Assembly: GCF_000512585.2 (NCBI RefSeq)
Contig: NC_089245.1
Location: forward strand, 2,108,001 to 2,172,000
DNA from: Kwoniella bestiolae CBS 10118
Lineage: Eukaryota > Basidiomycota > Tremellomycetes > Tremellales > Cryptococcaceae
Reading direction: 5' to 3'
DNA length: 64,000 nucleotides
A model generated the notes under the pieces. It made no database searches and was not told where the DNA came from. It worked only from the letters and a program-made list of their open reading frames with translations. Numbering within the stretch: position 1 is the first letter of the stretch; the number at the start of each line of letters is the position of its first letter. The position numbers and the translations under genes were made by a program. Below are positions 23,805 to 35,965 of this stretch, piece after piece.

Positions 23805-24461
23805 ATGCAGCTTCAAAACGCTTCGACGGTAGGATACGGATCCGTTGTCCGCCTCTCAGCCAACGTAAGCTGGGCATACCCATTTCTACCCGGAGAACCC
23901 CCCAACGTAATCCGATATCAATTCGCCGGATGTGTCCCATCCAACATCACCATAGCCAGTACATGCTGCACCGCTGTCAACGGCACATTCGTTAATGAAT
24001 ACCTCAATAATACTCGATCACTCTCCGCGGACGAGCTCAAGAGTATCTTCGGCAATGACACAAAGGCAACGAGCGGTTGGAATGTCGGTAACTTGACGGA
24101 AGCTGCGGATGCAGGCACAGAAGGAAATATTCATTGGTGCACCATGGCTTATAACCCGATGTCGTCCGAATCACTCCAAGGATCAGGATATCAATCGGGC
24201 CCTACTTTAGGAAATGTGCCAGAGGCCATGCAAAAGTGGATACAATGCTTCAACGACAACGTACCCCAAGATGCGGTCAACAAGTCCCAAGCCGCTTATG
24301 TGTGCGCGACGGACGATGCTAGGAAAGGTGGAACGATCGAAGGTTTCAATAGATACATAGGTCAGCAAGGAAGCGGTGCTTCAAATAGATTGGCTTATAC
24401 CTACAAGTCCTGGTGGAACGTGCTTGGGTTGATGGTCGTGGTGGTTGCGTGTCTGAACTAA
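23805..24461 (+). CDS. unknown intronless protein, Asn-glycosylation rich, hydrophobic C terminus
   Basis: Single open frame of 218 residues with a clear TATA box, one of very few intronless genes here. I do not recognise the family. It has at least eight N-x-S/T sequons (for example NAS, NVS, NIT, NGT, NDT, NLT, NKS) and seven Cys in the body (eight with the near-terminal one), including a CC pair. It ends in a hydrophobic stretch (WWNVLGLMVVVVACLN) after a small-residue region (GQQGSGASNR). That pattern resembles a GPI-anchored or single-pass surface protein. There is no evident N-terminal signal peptide, which conflicts with that reading unless an upstream exon is missing. Probably lineage-specific. 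Confidence 0.65.
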   Translation: MQLQNASTVGYGSVVRLSANVSWAYPFLPGEPPNVIRYQFAGCVPSNITIASTCCTAVNGTFVNEYLNNTRSLSADELKSIFGNDTKATSGWNVGNLTEAADAGTEGNIHWCTMAYNPMSSESLQGSGYQSGPTLGNVPEAMQKWIQCFNDNVPQDAVNKSQAAYVCATDDARKGGTIEGFNRYIGQQGSGASNRLAYTYKSWWNVLGLMVVVVACLN

Positions 24462-25031
24462 GGTGAGTGATAGTTTCTCATGCCAAAGTGATCCTCTTCA
24501 CTGCGAGACTCTCTTCGATCGTTGATTGATGGACCACCCTCAGAAACCCACACGACACTCTTTCTCCTTCTATAAATCGACGATCCGGCCCGCGTAGTTG
24601 GAAGAAGGATCGATGATTTACATACTTATTGGTAATAGGAAATGAGGCGAGAATTATTTGGAAATGGAGGAGATCAATGGATTGACCGATTGAAACAGAC
24701 TCCAGTTGTACGTTGTCATTCACAAGGAATTTGTACCTCTTATCTTACGTCTCAAAGCGGGACACTAGACCTCGCATGTGATGTAATATGATCGTAGACT
24801 TCACGTTTAGTGCTCTCTTGACCAAGCACTCGTGGTTCACAACTGGGATGTAACTTGTTCTATCTCTCCCTGCTGGCTGTCGCAGTCATCGTAGGGATCC
24901 GAAAACACTCAACAATCACTGACTAATCTACAACACGGTGTACAATGAATGCAAGGCGACTTCCCCAATAACTTGTCTTCCTTGTTCACTTGAAAACAAA
25001 TACATTCACATCGTTTACATCTATCGGATCA
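24462..25031. other. intergenic, between convergent 3' ends
   Basis: About 570 bases between the stop of the unknown plus-strand gene and the stop of the minus-strand dioxygenase. No gene recognised. Confidence 0.5.
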
Positions 25032-26416
25032 TCAGTACGATTTCAATCCAGCAAGTTGCTGCATCCTCTCAGTCAACACTGGCTTCTCCAGCGGTTCAAG
25101 TCTCTCGTTCTCCATGGCGTGAGGGTCGATCTTACTGCCCGTCATTCGGAACATCAGAGGGTCGTGGGTCTGTTGGCGAACGAAGTTAGCAATTGTGTCC
25201 GTGTGGGTGTTGATGATCATGCATGAACTGACGGACAAGGAGTAGAGTGTGCAGATACTCACCGTACTGATGTACTGCTCAGCAGCAATCTTTCTGACCT
25301 CCTTCATCTCCGGTAGTAAATCCGATGCGGGTTTATAACAGACGTCTATGTCCAAAAAAGGGACATATATGAGCATTGTCCCAGGCCATATTCATCACTA
25401 GCAGAGCACTGAATGTCCACTCACAAGATGCTATTCGAGGTCTATCCCCCTCGGTGAGAGTACCATAATGGATTGTCCTCGAGTCCCATAAGATCAGATC
25501 GCCCGGAGCAGCTTCTACTTTTACCCATTTACACCCCCTGTCAAAGAACCATTGAAGGTGTTCATCCGTGTACCAATGTGCATCTCGCCAGGTCCACCCT
25601 TCGGCAGGCATCTCATGTTTGAAAGCTTCAAAGAATTCGTTGTAGTATTTGATGGATCCCTCCAACACCCTGAGACCACCATCTTGAGGACCGTTCTCTT
25701 CCTACGAGTACAAAGTCAGTACGGATCACCTGAGGATATTAGAGCCGTACCCACTAGATTCATGATACCTTGGATACAATGTTTGTACTGTCGGTTAGGA
25801 CTTTGGTCCACATGAGGCCAAGCTTTACTTCGTTGACCCTCAAGCTCCTCCGCAGGTAGGGGAAGGGTCACGTTGATACCGTCTACAATTACGTGTCAGC
25901 TCAGTATATCGTGATAGGATACACGACTTACCGAACGAAACGAGGAGTTCCTGAGTACCCCATATCTTTGCAAATTCATTGATCAAGGCTTCCTCCCCTC
26001 GGATGTCCCATACGAACTGTTCGTGTCCCACACCATATCGGTTGAATAGACCTCCTCGGTGGAAAGCAGGCAGTTGATCGATATGCCATGTCGATCGGTC
26101 GTCCGCTTCGAAACCGGTGCCAAAAGATTCGAGCCATTTGTAGACTCTATCGACATACTGAGCAGCTCTTTCTCTAGGTATGATACCTTTAACTACTTGA
26201 TACTATACGTGATACGTCAGCCGGTGAATACTCATCAATTAGGTGGAGTGAAATGTGATAGCAGAGACGGGCATCACTTACACCCTTCGATTCCAGGTCA
26301 GGATAAGCAGAGGAGTCAGGGGTATGATGCGCTCCACGGAGCTTCAGAGTCCCCTTGACCAAAGATTCGGGTGGATGAGCACCTGTGAGGAGAGTTTGAG
26401 TTATCATTTGCACCAT
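25032..26416 (-). CDS. phytanoyl-CoA dioxygenase (PhyH) family protein
   Basis: Non-heme Fe(II)/2-oxoglutarate oxygenase of the PhyH family, about 360 residues. The iron ligands are visible. HVDQ (in AWPHVDQSPNRQ) gives the first His and the Asp, and IHYG (after DLILWDSRT) gives the second His. An Arg in DRPRIAS probably binds 2-oxoglutarate. Other family marks are GIIPRERAAQYVDRVYKW near the N terminus, GGLRVLEGS and EAAPGDLILWDSR. Exons join in phase and no lesion was seen. The ATG at 26416 was chosen because the frame further upstream has only non-ATG starts. Members of this fungal group act on small hydroxylatable substrates; the actual substrate is unknown. Divergent from the sugar transporter at 27416. 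Confidence 0.87.
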
Positions 26417-27415
26417 ATTGAGTTGCTCGAGATAGTGAGATTTGTAGTGTGCGGGAGAGTTGGCCGAGCAAAACAAGTCGCTATCTTACAGGTCAAGCAA
26501 AGCTCAGCTATTTATCTATGCTTGTCGGCTATGCGTATTGCTTATCGACGATGAGAGAGAATGCAGTATGATAACCTCCCCACTCTGTCCTGGCATATCA
26601 AATTGGGGGACCCGAGACTAGCCGTTGCAGTACTGTGCATACCGGCACAAAGTTACACCACTCTTGCTATCTCAGATTGGGAGTAAGAAGAAGTGAGATC
26701 CACATGAAACCCGTCAATCAGTCTATTATACATCCGCCCGCTCAAAGGATCCGTGGTTTTGCCCGAAGAACGAAATGCGGGCATTCCTTCCTTTCGTCTT
26801 ACCCCTCCGTGTTCACCTGGGCAATACCCCATGGAGCAAATGGTAAAACAATAAACTAACAACGGCATTTCCCACGGATCACCGCGTGTGACGAGACTTA
26901 ACAAGGTTAATGGAGGTAAGCGCGGAAACTAAGTGCAAGTACTGTCTCCCCTTCGCCTTCTTCTAAACGTGCAACTCCCATATCGATCGGATCTCATGAC
27001 CTACTTTACCCCACTTTTACCATCCTCATTCATGGCCATTATTTCCTGTTTGAGCCGATACTTGATCAGAGTGGGGGAGATCTATCGCAGGTCTCCGAAG
27101 GGGCTTCAGTCTGGAGTCTGCTAGTCCCTGCTAGCTCCAATCAGATACTCTGAAGATCGCATCCCCAGAGCTTATCTGTTTGTTTGTCGAACTCCCGGCA
27201 AACCTGTCGAATATGCTTATCGTCATGTGACCATACAAGAGTGGAGGAGAAGAATGTCCGGACGTTGCCAAAAGTGGGGGAGATAAGTTAATTCGACCAA
27301 GATAGAGATTGTCGATAGATAGATAAAACAGATATATAAACCACCTGTACACTTGCTACCCCTCGATAACTCTATCTAATCTATTCCTTGTGAATAACCC
27401 TTCCACCTCTGCGCC
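26417..27415. promoter_or_regulatory. divergent promoter region between PhyH and sugar transporter genes
   Basis: A 1-kb spacer between divergent starts. TATATAAA at 27333-27340 lies 76 bases before the sugar-transporter ATG and is its likely TATA box. No other gene recognised. Confidence 0.55.
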
Positions 27416-29659
27416 ATGTCCAACCCTCATACCGCGTCTCGAGCGGAGGACATCCACCCCGTAGACGACAAGAATATATTGGCTCACGGACACAATGTGG
27501 ACGAGGTTGAAGATAATATCATCAAACCAGGTGGAGTAGGGGATATGAGTCCTGAAGATCGTGCGACCGCACTCAAACTCGCACTCGAAGTCGATCCGGG
27601 TATCCCTGTGAAATCATGGAGGATGGTACATTTCATCTCCATGATGATTGTTGTTTGCGCGTGCGGGACCGATGCTGGTGAGTGATGTTGTTCTTCTGCT
27701 GGAATGTATGGCGAAGGACATAGTGCTGATGGGGTAAACTTATCGCTTATAGGTTTCGATGGAACGGTCATGGGAGCGGTCAACTCGATGAAACAATGGC
27801 AAAGCTATTTCGGTTTAGAATCGGCAAGTAAAAGTACTGGTATTATCTTTGTAAGTGATTTCGAACAATCAACAAAAAATAAACCTCGCTGACAATGATA
27901 TCTGCTTTCACATAGGGGATGTACACTATCGGACAAATCTTGGCTTTCTTCCCTACCGCCTATCTCCCTGATAGGATCGGAAGAAAAGCAAGTATGTTCA
28001 TCGGTAATATCGTTCTGATGTGAGTGAGACCTTATCTGTGACTATCAACGTATACACATGCTGAATGTACGTGATTAGTGGAGGAGCAATCCTGGACATC
28101 TCAAGCAAAGGATTTCCAGATGTTCATCTGGGGAAGACTATTGACGGGTTTAGGATGTACATTTGCTGCTTCATCTGCGTAAGTTCACTTCATTTGATAT
28201 TGCACCCATCCACTCTCTGATGAAGACCCTTCATCATCCACAGCAAATCATACATGAGTGAGATCACCCCACCGGATACTCGAGGACGATGGATGGGTCT
28301 GCTCAATTCATTCTACTACGTCGGACAACTCACCGCATCCGGCATCGCCGTCCCTCTTGGTCGACACGCAAGCAACTGGTCTTGGAGAGCACCCCTACTC
28401 CTGCAAGCTGCTCCTGCAGCTATCAATGTAGCATTCGTCCTCTTCCTTCCGGAATCACCCAGATGGTTGTTCGCCAATGGGAAAGTGGATCAAGCTAGAC
28501 ATGTATTGGCGAAACTCCATTCGAGAAATCGGGATGAGAATTCACCTATCGTAACAATCCAAATAGGAGAATTTGAGGAGAATCTCTCAGAGGGAGGTAG
28601 GTAACTAATCTTACGACGACGAAGATTTAAAGGCTAAGGGGTTCAATCAATGTACAGGCGCAGACAAACGATGGTGGGATTTCAGAGCTTTGTTCAAGAC
28701 TAGAGCGTCGCGATACAGATTTGGAATGTGTGCTATCATTGCGGTATGGGGTGCATTGGCCGGGAACAGTTTGATCTCCTGTGAGTGCTCTGGCGATGTA
28801 CATATTATGAGGCCCAGTACACTAACTCAATCTCACGTAGACTTCCTGCCCGTATTGCTTCTGCAAGCCGGTATCACCTCCCCCGACAGGCAACGAGTGT
28901 AAGTAATTCATAAATCACCCTAATAAGTACGACTCAAGTGATTAACCTATGTTTAACTTACAGATTGAACTTTGCCAACTCACTCACATCGATGGGTGGA
29001 GCTCTGACCGGAACCTTCCTCACTGATCATGTCGGTCGACGACCACTCTTGTTATTCGGCAGTTCATCATGTATGATCGGTATGGCTCTTGCTGCTGGTC
29101 TCTTGTCCCCCGCAGGAGAACAGAGTACTGTCAGAGCCAACGCCGGTATCTCCTTCATCTGTAAGCCATCTCAATCGTTTCCTCAAAAGTACGCAACTGA
29201 CCTATTTTCCCTCGTCAGTCCTTTTCATGATCTGTTATAGTGCGGGTTTCACCCCGCTGCAAGGGCTGTACGTCGCCGAGGTCCTCCCGTACGAGAACCG
29301 AGCCAAGGGTATCGCATTGCAAACGTGGCTAGGAGCTTTGTGTAATATCATAAACACCTTTGCTTTACCCGTCGCACTTCAAAAGATCAAGTGGAAAAGT
29401 AAGAAATCGATTTCGCGTCTCTAGGTCCAAAACACTGATGAGATCTCTCGTCTTAGCCTACATCATCTTCAGTGCATGGGACGCCGTAGGGTTTGTCATC
29501 ATCTTCTTGTTCGCCGTAGAAACCAAGCGACTCTCTCTCGAAGACCTGGATCACATCTTCGAGGCTAAGAGCCCTAAGAAAGCAAGTTTCGAGCTTGCCA
29601 GAGCTGCTAACAAGAGAGTCAAGCAGGAGAAGGAAGCTGCTAGGTTGAATGGTCTGTAG
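27416..29659 (+). pseudogene. MFS sugar transporter (lactose-permease/hexose-like), with single-base frameshift
   Basis: Sugar-porter family carrier, about 525 residues when the frame is corrected. Motifs are DAGFDGTVMGAVNSM in helix 1, LPDRIGRKASMFIG (loop 2-3), WGRLLTGLGCTFAASSAKSYMSE, PPDTRGRWMGL, LPESPRWLFANGK, DHVGRRPLLLFG (loop 8-9), GLYVAEVLPYENRAKG, and VETKRLSLEDLDHIFEA at the C terminus. In the exon starting near 28079 the frame runs GGAILDISSK, then loses the family. The next frame carries DFQMFIWGRLLTG. One extra G in the GG at 28110-28111 explains this exactly. Other joins are in phase. It may be a true frameshift or a sequencing insertion. A TATA box lies 76 bases upstream. Divergent from the PhyH gene. 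Confidence 0.83.
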
Positions 29660-30116
29660 GTCGTGATCGAAGAGGGTGGGTGTGCACGAGCGGAGGATAC
29701 GGTATAAACATTCAGCAGGTATAGGGTTTGTACAAAGTTGTCAGGTGATAAAGCTTCAATTTAGTTATTTAATCAAATTTTGATTACAGTGAATCTCTCT
29801 TTCAACAGAGTTAGCTTGTTCTGATTCCCGTCGTATGAACGTGAGGTAATATATGTATGTCATGGGTGTATGTTGCGAGTATGATCACGTTCAGGATACG
29901 AGCACCAGGTCTCTTTTAATCGGATGTCTAGAATGCCACCTGTATTCATTCTAAAGGTGTGGCCGACGGCCATCAGGCTTGGCACTGTTTTGTTTTTGTC
30001 TGCTTGGTCATCCATCGTTCATCTTCCATATTTGCTGGACATGTGGATATATATGTATACGGTTCTGACTGACGACCTACAGACATGATTTATCAACGTA
30101 TCACATATTGACAACA
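29660..30116. other. intergenic
   Basis: About 460 bases between two plus-strand genes. AT-rich near 29750-29800, and a TATATATG motif near 30047-30055 may serve the downstream gene. No frame of note. Confidence 0.45.
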
Positions 30117-31000
30117 ATGTCAACCGAAAACATTCTCCTTCTCGGAGCTACAGGTAAGTCCGTTTAAGCGCACCTTAGTATCCCTCTTCGATGCTAACAG
30201 ACATTATAGGAGCATCCGGAATCGCGTTTCTCGAACATGTCCTGACTATCAAGGACGGACCTAGATTGTCTCTGCTGGTCAGGAATAAAGCCAAATTACC
30301 TCAGGGGCTCATCGCTCAATACTCGGAGAGGGTGACCGTTGTAGAGGGGCAGCTGGACGATGAGACGAAATTGGAGGATGTTATGAAGAATGGTATAACG
30401 AGTGTTGTTGGTCTTTTGGTGAGTCTCATCATCATATATGTCCAACTCACAGAGAGCGATGAGCTAATTGGTTGCTCTTCCGTAGGGCGCATATCCATCA
30501 CTGTATCATCTCATCTCCCGTAGCACACCCACACCTATCGCAGATTCCTTGCACGTCATCAAAAGAGTAATGAAGAGATATGGAGTGAGACGTCTCCTGG
30601 CGCTGTCGACTCCTCGTCATTCGGTACCTGGTGAAGTAGTAAGTATCGGGTGAATAACAAGATGACCAGCTCCTGCGCTGATTGGATCGGTGTTCTGATT
30701 CAGTATACATGGCCCCAATACATCACCACCCAGTTCATCCCATCAATCTTCATGCCCCAAGGATCAGCCGAGATGACAGCCATATCAGAGGTCTGCGCCG
30801 ACGACGATTTCGATTACACCATCTTCCGTGTCCCTTTCCTATCTGCAAGTTTGGAGGACCGCAAGGTATATGCTGGATTCTACGGTCCAGATTACAAGGG
30901 GTCGCAGGAACTGTCTAGGGCAAGTCTGGCTAAATGGATATACCAAGAGATACAGGAAAGAAATTGGGTGCAGAAACAACCGGTTTTGGGCAACTACTGA
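30117..31000 (+). CDS. NAD(P)-binding Rossmann protein (NmrA/SDR-like)
   Basis: Small Rossmann-fold protein of about 230 residues. The dinucleotide-binding loop is rebuilt across the first intron as LLLGATGASG, characteristic of atypical short-chain dehydrogenases and NmrA-like NADPH sensors. Then come VVEGQLDDETKLEDVM (Asp-rich NAD(P)-binding turn) and RLLALSTPRHSVPGEV. YTIFRVPFLSA is the typical region near the substrate pocket. Four exons join in phase. Several fungal homologues are annotated only as NAD(P)-binding or oxidoreductase proteins, so its substrate or sensing role is not known. Confidence 0.8.
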
Positions 31001-31168
31001 TATATCAGTGGACGTTGTTCGTATCATAAGTGCATGTGAGTTAACGATACATCTTTAGATCATCTAAAAGCTACAACTCATTCTATATACAATCTACAAG
31101 CCCCGTGCATGAGCTTCTTTTCCATCTGATATCTTGCGCATCATCACCATCGTCTCCTCCGAAATACC

Positions 31169-32067
31169 TTAGAAAGCAGCAGGTAACCACTGGTCCATGA
31201 CTATATCGTAAAAGATGATAGTAGCCATGACCAACGTGTAATCCATATTGGCAGCGATGTCAATCTGACGCTACATGAGTTGTACCCATCATCCATCAGT
31301 ACGACTTCTGTGCTAAGCGATCCCGTCAAATGCTCACCTTCTTGCTATACCAATGATCCTTGTGCACAGAAGCTACAACCTCACCCTCCATCAACAGCTT
31401 CCTATCACCTCTACATTTCCAAGTCTCGTATTCTAGGTATCTCGTTTGTCCAGTCTTTTGATCGGTGAATTCAGTTTGGATGTTACTGTCTCCTGCACAG
31501 GCCAATGATTTGTTAGCTCCACAGCCAACATCGGGAGTCGACGTGAAGAGCCAACTCACTCCTCCTCTTCCCACCTAGTTTCACCGTAAACACCTGTTCT
31601 CCTGAAGGTGTACTACCCGCGATTGCCCAATCTAACGTCTTCATCTTGACGGCGAGACGTACAGCTTCGTTACCTTCCGTATCGAATATAGCTATCAAGT
31701 AAAGTTAGCCTTAGCTTTATACCGGGATGAATGGTGGAAGATCTGCTTGGAGGATTCAGAAGGCATATGTAAAAGCTAAAGAAGTCGAAGCCGAAGCAAC
31801 TCACTGGTATCTTGCCTTAAATTGGCTTTGCCCACAGATTTCACAAAGTCCTGATCATCCCCATCTTTGAACAAGTAGTCGCCCTGATGTGCCAGGTCAG
31901 CAACGGACTTCACCATTTGGTTAATGTCGAGTTAGACTCACCCCACTCAAGGACCAACACTTCTTGTACGCGTTCAAGGTGATAGGCTCGTCGATACAAT
32001 ATCTCGAGTCGTGACCAGTTGGGACATCGAGGTCAGCCATGATGGGTAGTTTGGTGATAGGTGACAT
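31169..32067 (-). CDS. tubby-C-terminal/LURP1-like domain protein
   Basis: About 210 residues in five exons, all in phase. The order TIFDTEGNEAVRLAVKM, then LDWAIAGSTPSGEQVFTVKL, a strand with LEYETWKCRGDRKLLMEG and VVASVHKDHWYSKK, and finally a hydrophobic helix (DYTLVMATIIFYDIVMDQW) matches the beta-barrel with central helix of the LURP-one-related/tubby-like and scramblase-like superfamily. In fungi these proteins have no settled function; membrane or phosphoinositide association is plausible but inferred. TATATATA at 32208-32215 on this strand lies about 140 bases upstream of the start. An internal ATG nine codons downstream is an alternative start. Confidence 0.75.
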
Positions 32068-32994
32068 GGTAAAGTAAGTGTGAATTGGTGAGTGTGTGAA
32101 AGTAGATTCGAATTAAGATCGTAGTTGAAGCTGCTTGGTATGTATGCTGATTGATAACGGTTGTATCTTAGAGGTCTTGATGCTTGTAGATACGGATACA
32201 ACCCAGATATATATACCTTTTGGGCTAGTCGGTAAGTCCGCGAGCGAGATAACCAGATCTCGGGATCACCGACCAGGCCCCAATCCACTTTACTAGTGTC
32301 TTGTTGGTGTCATGTTAGCATCATTTGGTTATCACCCTATCTTCAAACCATAACGTAAAGATGACATACAGATGCTGTGTGGAGAGGTCAGAAATAGAGC
32401 ATGCAGGGGACACACAAACACGAGCAGAGTGACCCCAGCAGAGGCAGTGAGTGGGGCAGGGGTAGCAGAGATGACTCGATAGGAACGGGTGACGCCAGCT
32501 GCGAATCGGAGTGTCGACATCCGCTTGCTCCCACTGCGAGACCCTCCATCGTCCACGCATGGTCATCGCGTGATACTATGATGCATTAATGAAGGAGGGG
32601 GGTAGATTCATTCGCCAAGATGCATTGCACGTACAGCTTGAGAATGTACAATACCCCATAGTCGAATGGGGTGATGATGAAGAGAAGTGGGAAAGATAAC
32701 GAGCAATATGAATCAAAAAGGCGTTGAAGATGACCGATTCAGGTTTTTCTGATGACTTTTCTGTTAGTGATGTTATGATCATCCATCTACCATCTTCATC
32801 TTCATCATCATCATCATCATCATCATCATGATGCGTATGAATACGCTTATCAGCACCCACTACAGTCCCGAACAGCTACACTTTGGCTTCCCTTGATGAT
32901 ACCCATCCAGCATATTAGCATCTCATCATCAAATACAACGCCGTAAGATTGTATCCTGACTCAATGGAAGACACCTCGTTTAACCCCACCCGAC
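32068..32994. promoter_or_regulatory. divergent promoter region between tubby-like protein and Zn2Cys6 factor
   Basis: About 930 bases between divergent starts. It holds the minus-strand TATATATA at 32208-32215 and a (CAT)9 run at 32803-32829. No gene recognised. Confidence 0.5.
32803..32829. repeat. CAT trinucleotide repeat
   Basis: Nine tandem CAT units, about 165 bases before the start codon of the Zn2Cys6 factor. Confidence 0.9.
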
Positions 32995-35360
32995 ATGCCT
33001 TCTCATCATGCATCATCGTCCAGCAGCAACATCAACACCCGTCGCAGCGCTTCACCACCTCGAGCACGTATATTCCACGCCTGCAAGAGCTGTGCAGCAT
33101 CCAAAGTCAAGTGTCATGATCTGAGAACAGACGGATGTGCAAGATGCAGGAGGAGGAAGACAGCTTGTTCGCTGGCTGGGCTACCTGGGATAGAGGACGG
33201 ACCACCAGAGAGAAGGAGGTCGGAAGACATGCACACTAGAAGAGATGCATATGATCATGGATTTGCACCTAACACTTCCATCTCGACAAGCTTCCCAGAT
33301 CCCACTACCCATCCATATCAATCTGCTCCTGCCACAGATGTACAAGAGATGAGACAACGTATACAACAACTTGAATCAGCTTACAATGGACTTCTCACTT
33401 CTATATCACCCACCCGATCAACCTCATCCAACGATGTCTACCACAATCCTCTAGTACCCACGATCACCCCACCTGTGACCAATGTCCATTCCACTCCTCA
33501 CAGCATACCTTCCGGCTCATCCGTTCCGCTTGCAGCTTCAGCGCCTAAAGAATTTCTCGTTCAACACAGAACACTAGACGTGGATGGTTTCAAGAAGTCA
33601 TACACGATGGAGCCTGCCAACCTAATTTTCGACGAAAGATGTAGATGTGCGGTTGATCCCAATGGTTATCCAAACATCATCACTCGAGGCCATGTTACTC
33701 GATCTCACGTAGAGGGTAACTTTCAACTGTGAGTACTCGCTTTATCCCGCATAAATCATATTAGCTGATCTATATGTACAAGGTTCAAACACCGCTTCTC
33801 CCTCATTGCTCCCATGATCCCATTCCTACTCACCACACGCTCCATACCCACTCACCCATTCATCGTCCTCGCCGCTCTCGCTTTCCTTCACGACCCATTA
33901 CCCCTCTCAGCAGTGGGGATGATAGAAGAATCAATCCTATATGCAATGTCAGGTCCAGCGTGTGTGGAAGCCATCATGGCTTTGTACATCCTCACTTTCG
34001 CACCTTATCCACCTGGCAGCCAGAATCACGTCCCACCGACATCTCTTCGAATGATATCATTGGCGTACTCCATGGGTGTAGACTTGGGGATGGAGACCAA
34101 GGCGGAAGTTGCATTGAGTGAAGACAGTCAAGCGGAAGAGCTGGTGGGGAATTGGGCTGCGGATAGGCTGGAAGAGATGACTTTGGTGAGTCGGTCCAAT
34201 GCTCTTCCCAGAATTATGCAGGAGCTGATGAGATTCCTGCACAGTGGGAAGCTGTGAAAAACAGGTACTGCATGTGAGTGATCTACCTTCTGTTTTACAG
34301 CAAAACTACACCACAAGCTCATTGCCCCTTCAATCTTAGTCTCCAGATGGAGACTGCCCGTTGTAGCGTCCTGCCCACTCTCCGCTCTCATCGATTCCCT
34401 ACCCACCCTTCCGATCATGCCAATCATTGTATTTCACATCTTCAACTAGAAGCTAGGATAGTAGAGGGATGTCGCGAATTCGTGAAGGCTGTGGGGATGA
34501 CTGAGGTGATCGTCAAGTATAGTTGGCCAGATATCATCGATCTCTCGATGTTATGGAGTAAAACGCAAAGTCATCTGGATGGAATCGCAGAGACGTTAGA
34601 TGATGATCAATGTGAGTGTCTTACTTCGACTTCTCCCTTTCATTGCACATCCTCAGGGGCCGTTTTATGACTCATATAACCCCATCCCATCATAGGGCTT
34701 CTACGATGCACAATCACCTGTCTGACCTATTCACTCGGTTTCCGACTCGGTTTCGCATTCTACAAACCGCCCAGTCCCATATCCATATCCAACATCGAAC
34801 AATCAGAAGCTCTGACCGCTCTGTCGCTTATCCCCCCTTCCTCACACATCATCGAGGACACCATACCATTCTTGATGTCGAAGATGAATCGCGATCAAGA
34901 TGATGGGGAAACCTTTCACCTGCCCGCTTTCCTCATCACTACTATAACAATCTGTCTAGCTACCTCCAGAAGAGTCGCGATGCTCACCAAGTTCACTGTG
35001 CCTGAACCATTGTTCGACGAGAGCTTGCTATTGAAAGCGGAGAACTTTGTGGGGAGACAGCCTGGTCTACCTGGGAAGGTATTAAGGGAGATGTGGACAA
35101 GTTTGAGTTTGAGTATACCGTTCAAAGAGGGTCAGAACAGAAATAGAGATTCAGCTCAGGGAGAAACTGGCAATAACCAATCCAACCACCAGTCGATGGA
35201 GAACCACGGTGATTTTGGTCATATTAGGAGCCCAAATGAAGGTCCAGTCCCATCTTTGTGGAGTGTCGAAGAAGGTTTTAATTGGGATATATTCAATTTC
35301 GATTTCCTGTTTGCGGACAATAGCTTGATACCTAATCCCAATTTGGGGGGTGGGACGTAG
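32995..35360 (+). CDS. Zn2Cys6 fungal transcription factor
   Basis: Nuclear regulator of about 700 residues. The zinc cluster starts near residue 30: CKSCAASKVKC followed by CARCRRRKTAC, the Cys6 spacing of Gal4-type DNA-binding domains. A Ser/Pro/Thr-rich linker follows, with a short coil (QEMRQRIQQLESAYNGLL). A middle region contains FKHRFSLIAPMIPFLL, ESILYAMSGPACVEAIMALYILT and SLRMISLAYSMGVDLGME, typical of the fungal regulatory domain. The C terminus is acidic and aromatic (SLWSVEEGFNWDIFNFDF), a plausible activation region. Five exons join in phase. Targets are unknown; the neighbouring monocarboxylate-type transporter is one candidate. Confidence 0.88.
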
Positions 35361-35965
35361 GGGAGAATGTTGTAAAATAGTATATCGTAGCCACGCTTTG
35401 AGTGATGCACCCATGCATCAGTCATGTGCCATCATTGATCTTCGCCCGGAAATCATTTAGTCATTCACTCTGTTTCTTCAATCCATCGGTCTTTTCCGTC
35501 TTGATTGTCAAATCACAGTCCCGAAGTACCGCATGAGCACTGGGAGGAGCTCCGGACTACTCTACTATGGAAATCTTAAATTATCAAAGCCAAGGGTCTA
35601 TCGGGCCGGGTTACTTCCACCGAGCAGCAGCAGCAACAGCAGCAGCTTGATTCGACATTTTCGTACTACACGCCAAGAAGCAGGAGCATGCTGGAAATAA
35701 CACATCGATGCATAATCGACTAATCAATGGACCCGAGATTCAAGATATCAGGGATTCGGTCTGGTGATCACGTTACACGAGCTCATCGATGAGTCTGCTT
35801 GTACTGTTTCACGGGCCATTAAAGACAGTCAGGACAGTCATAACCTACGATTGATTCGACTGCTGATATCGAACGGATCAAGAAGGAAGGGTGTCCTAGT
35901 AGACGATGGCCACTACAGCTCTTCATCGATACCGAACATAACCCAATAAACCAATCTTCACCACG
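35361..35965. other. intergenic, promoter of MCT-like transporter
   Basis: About 600 bases between same-strand genes. A run of CAG/CAA triplets sits near 35622-35646. No gene recognised. Confidence 0.5.
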
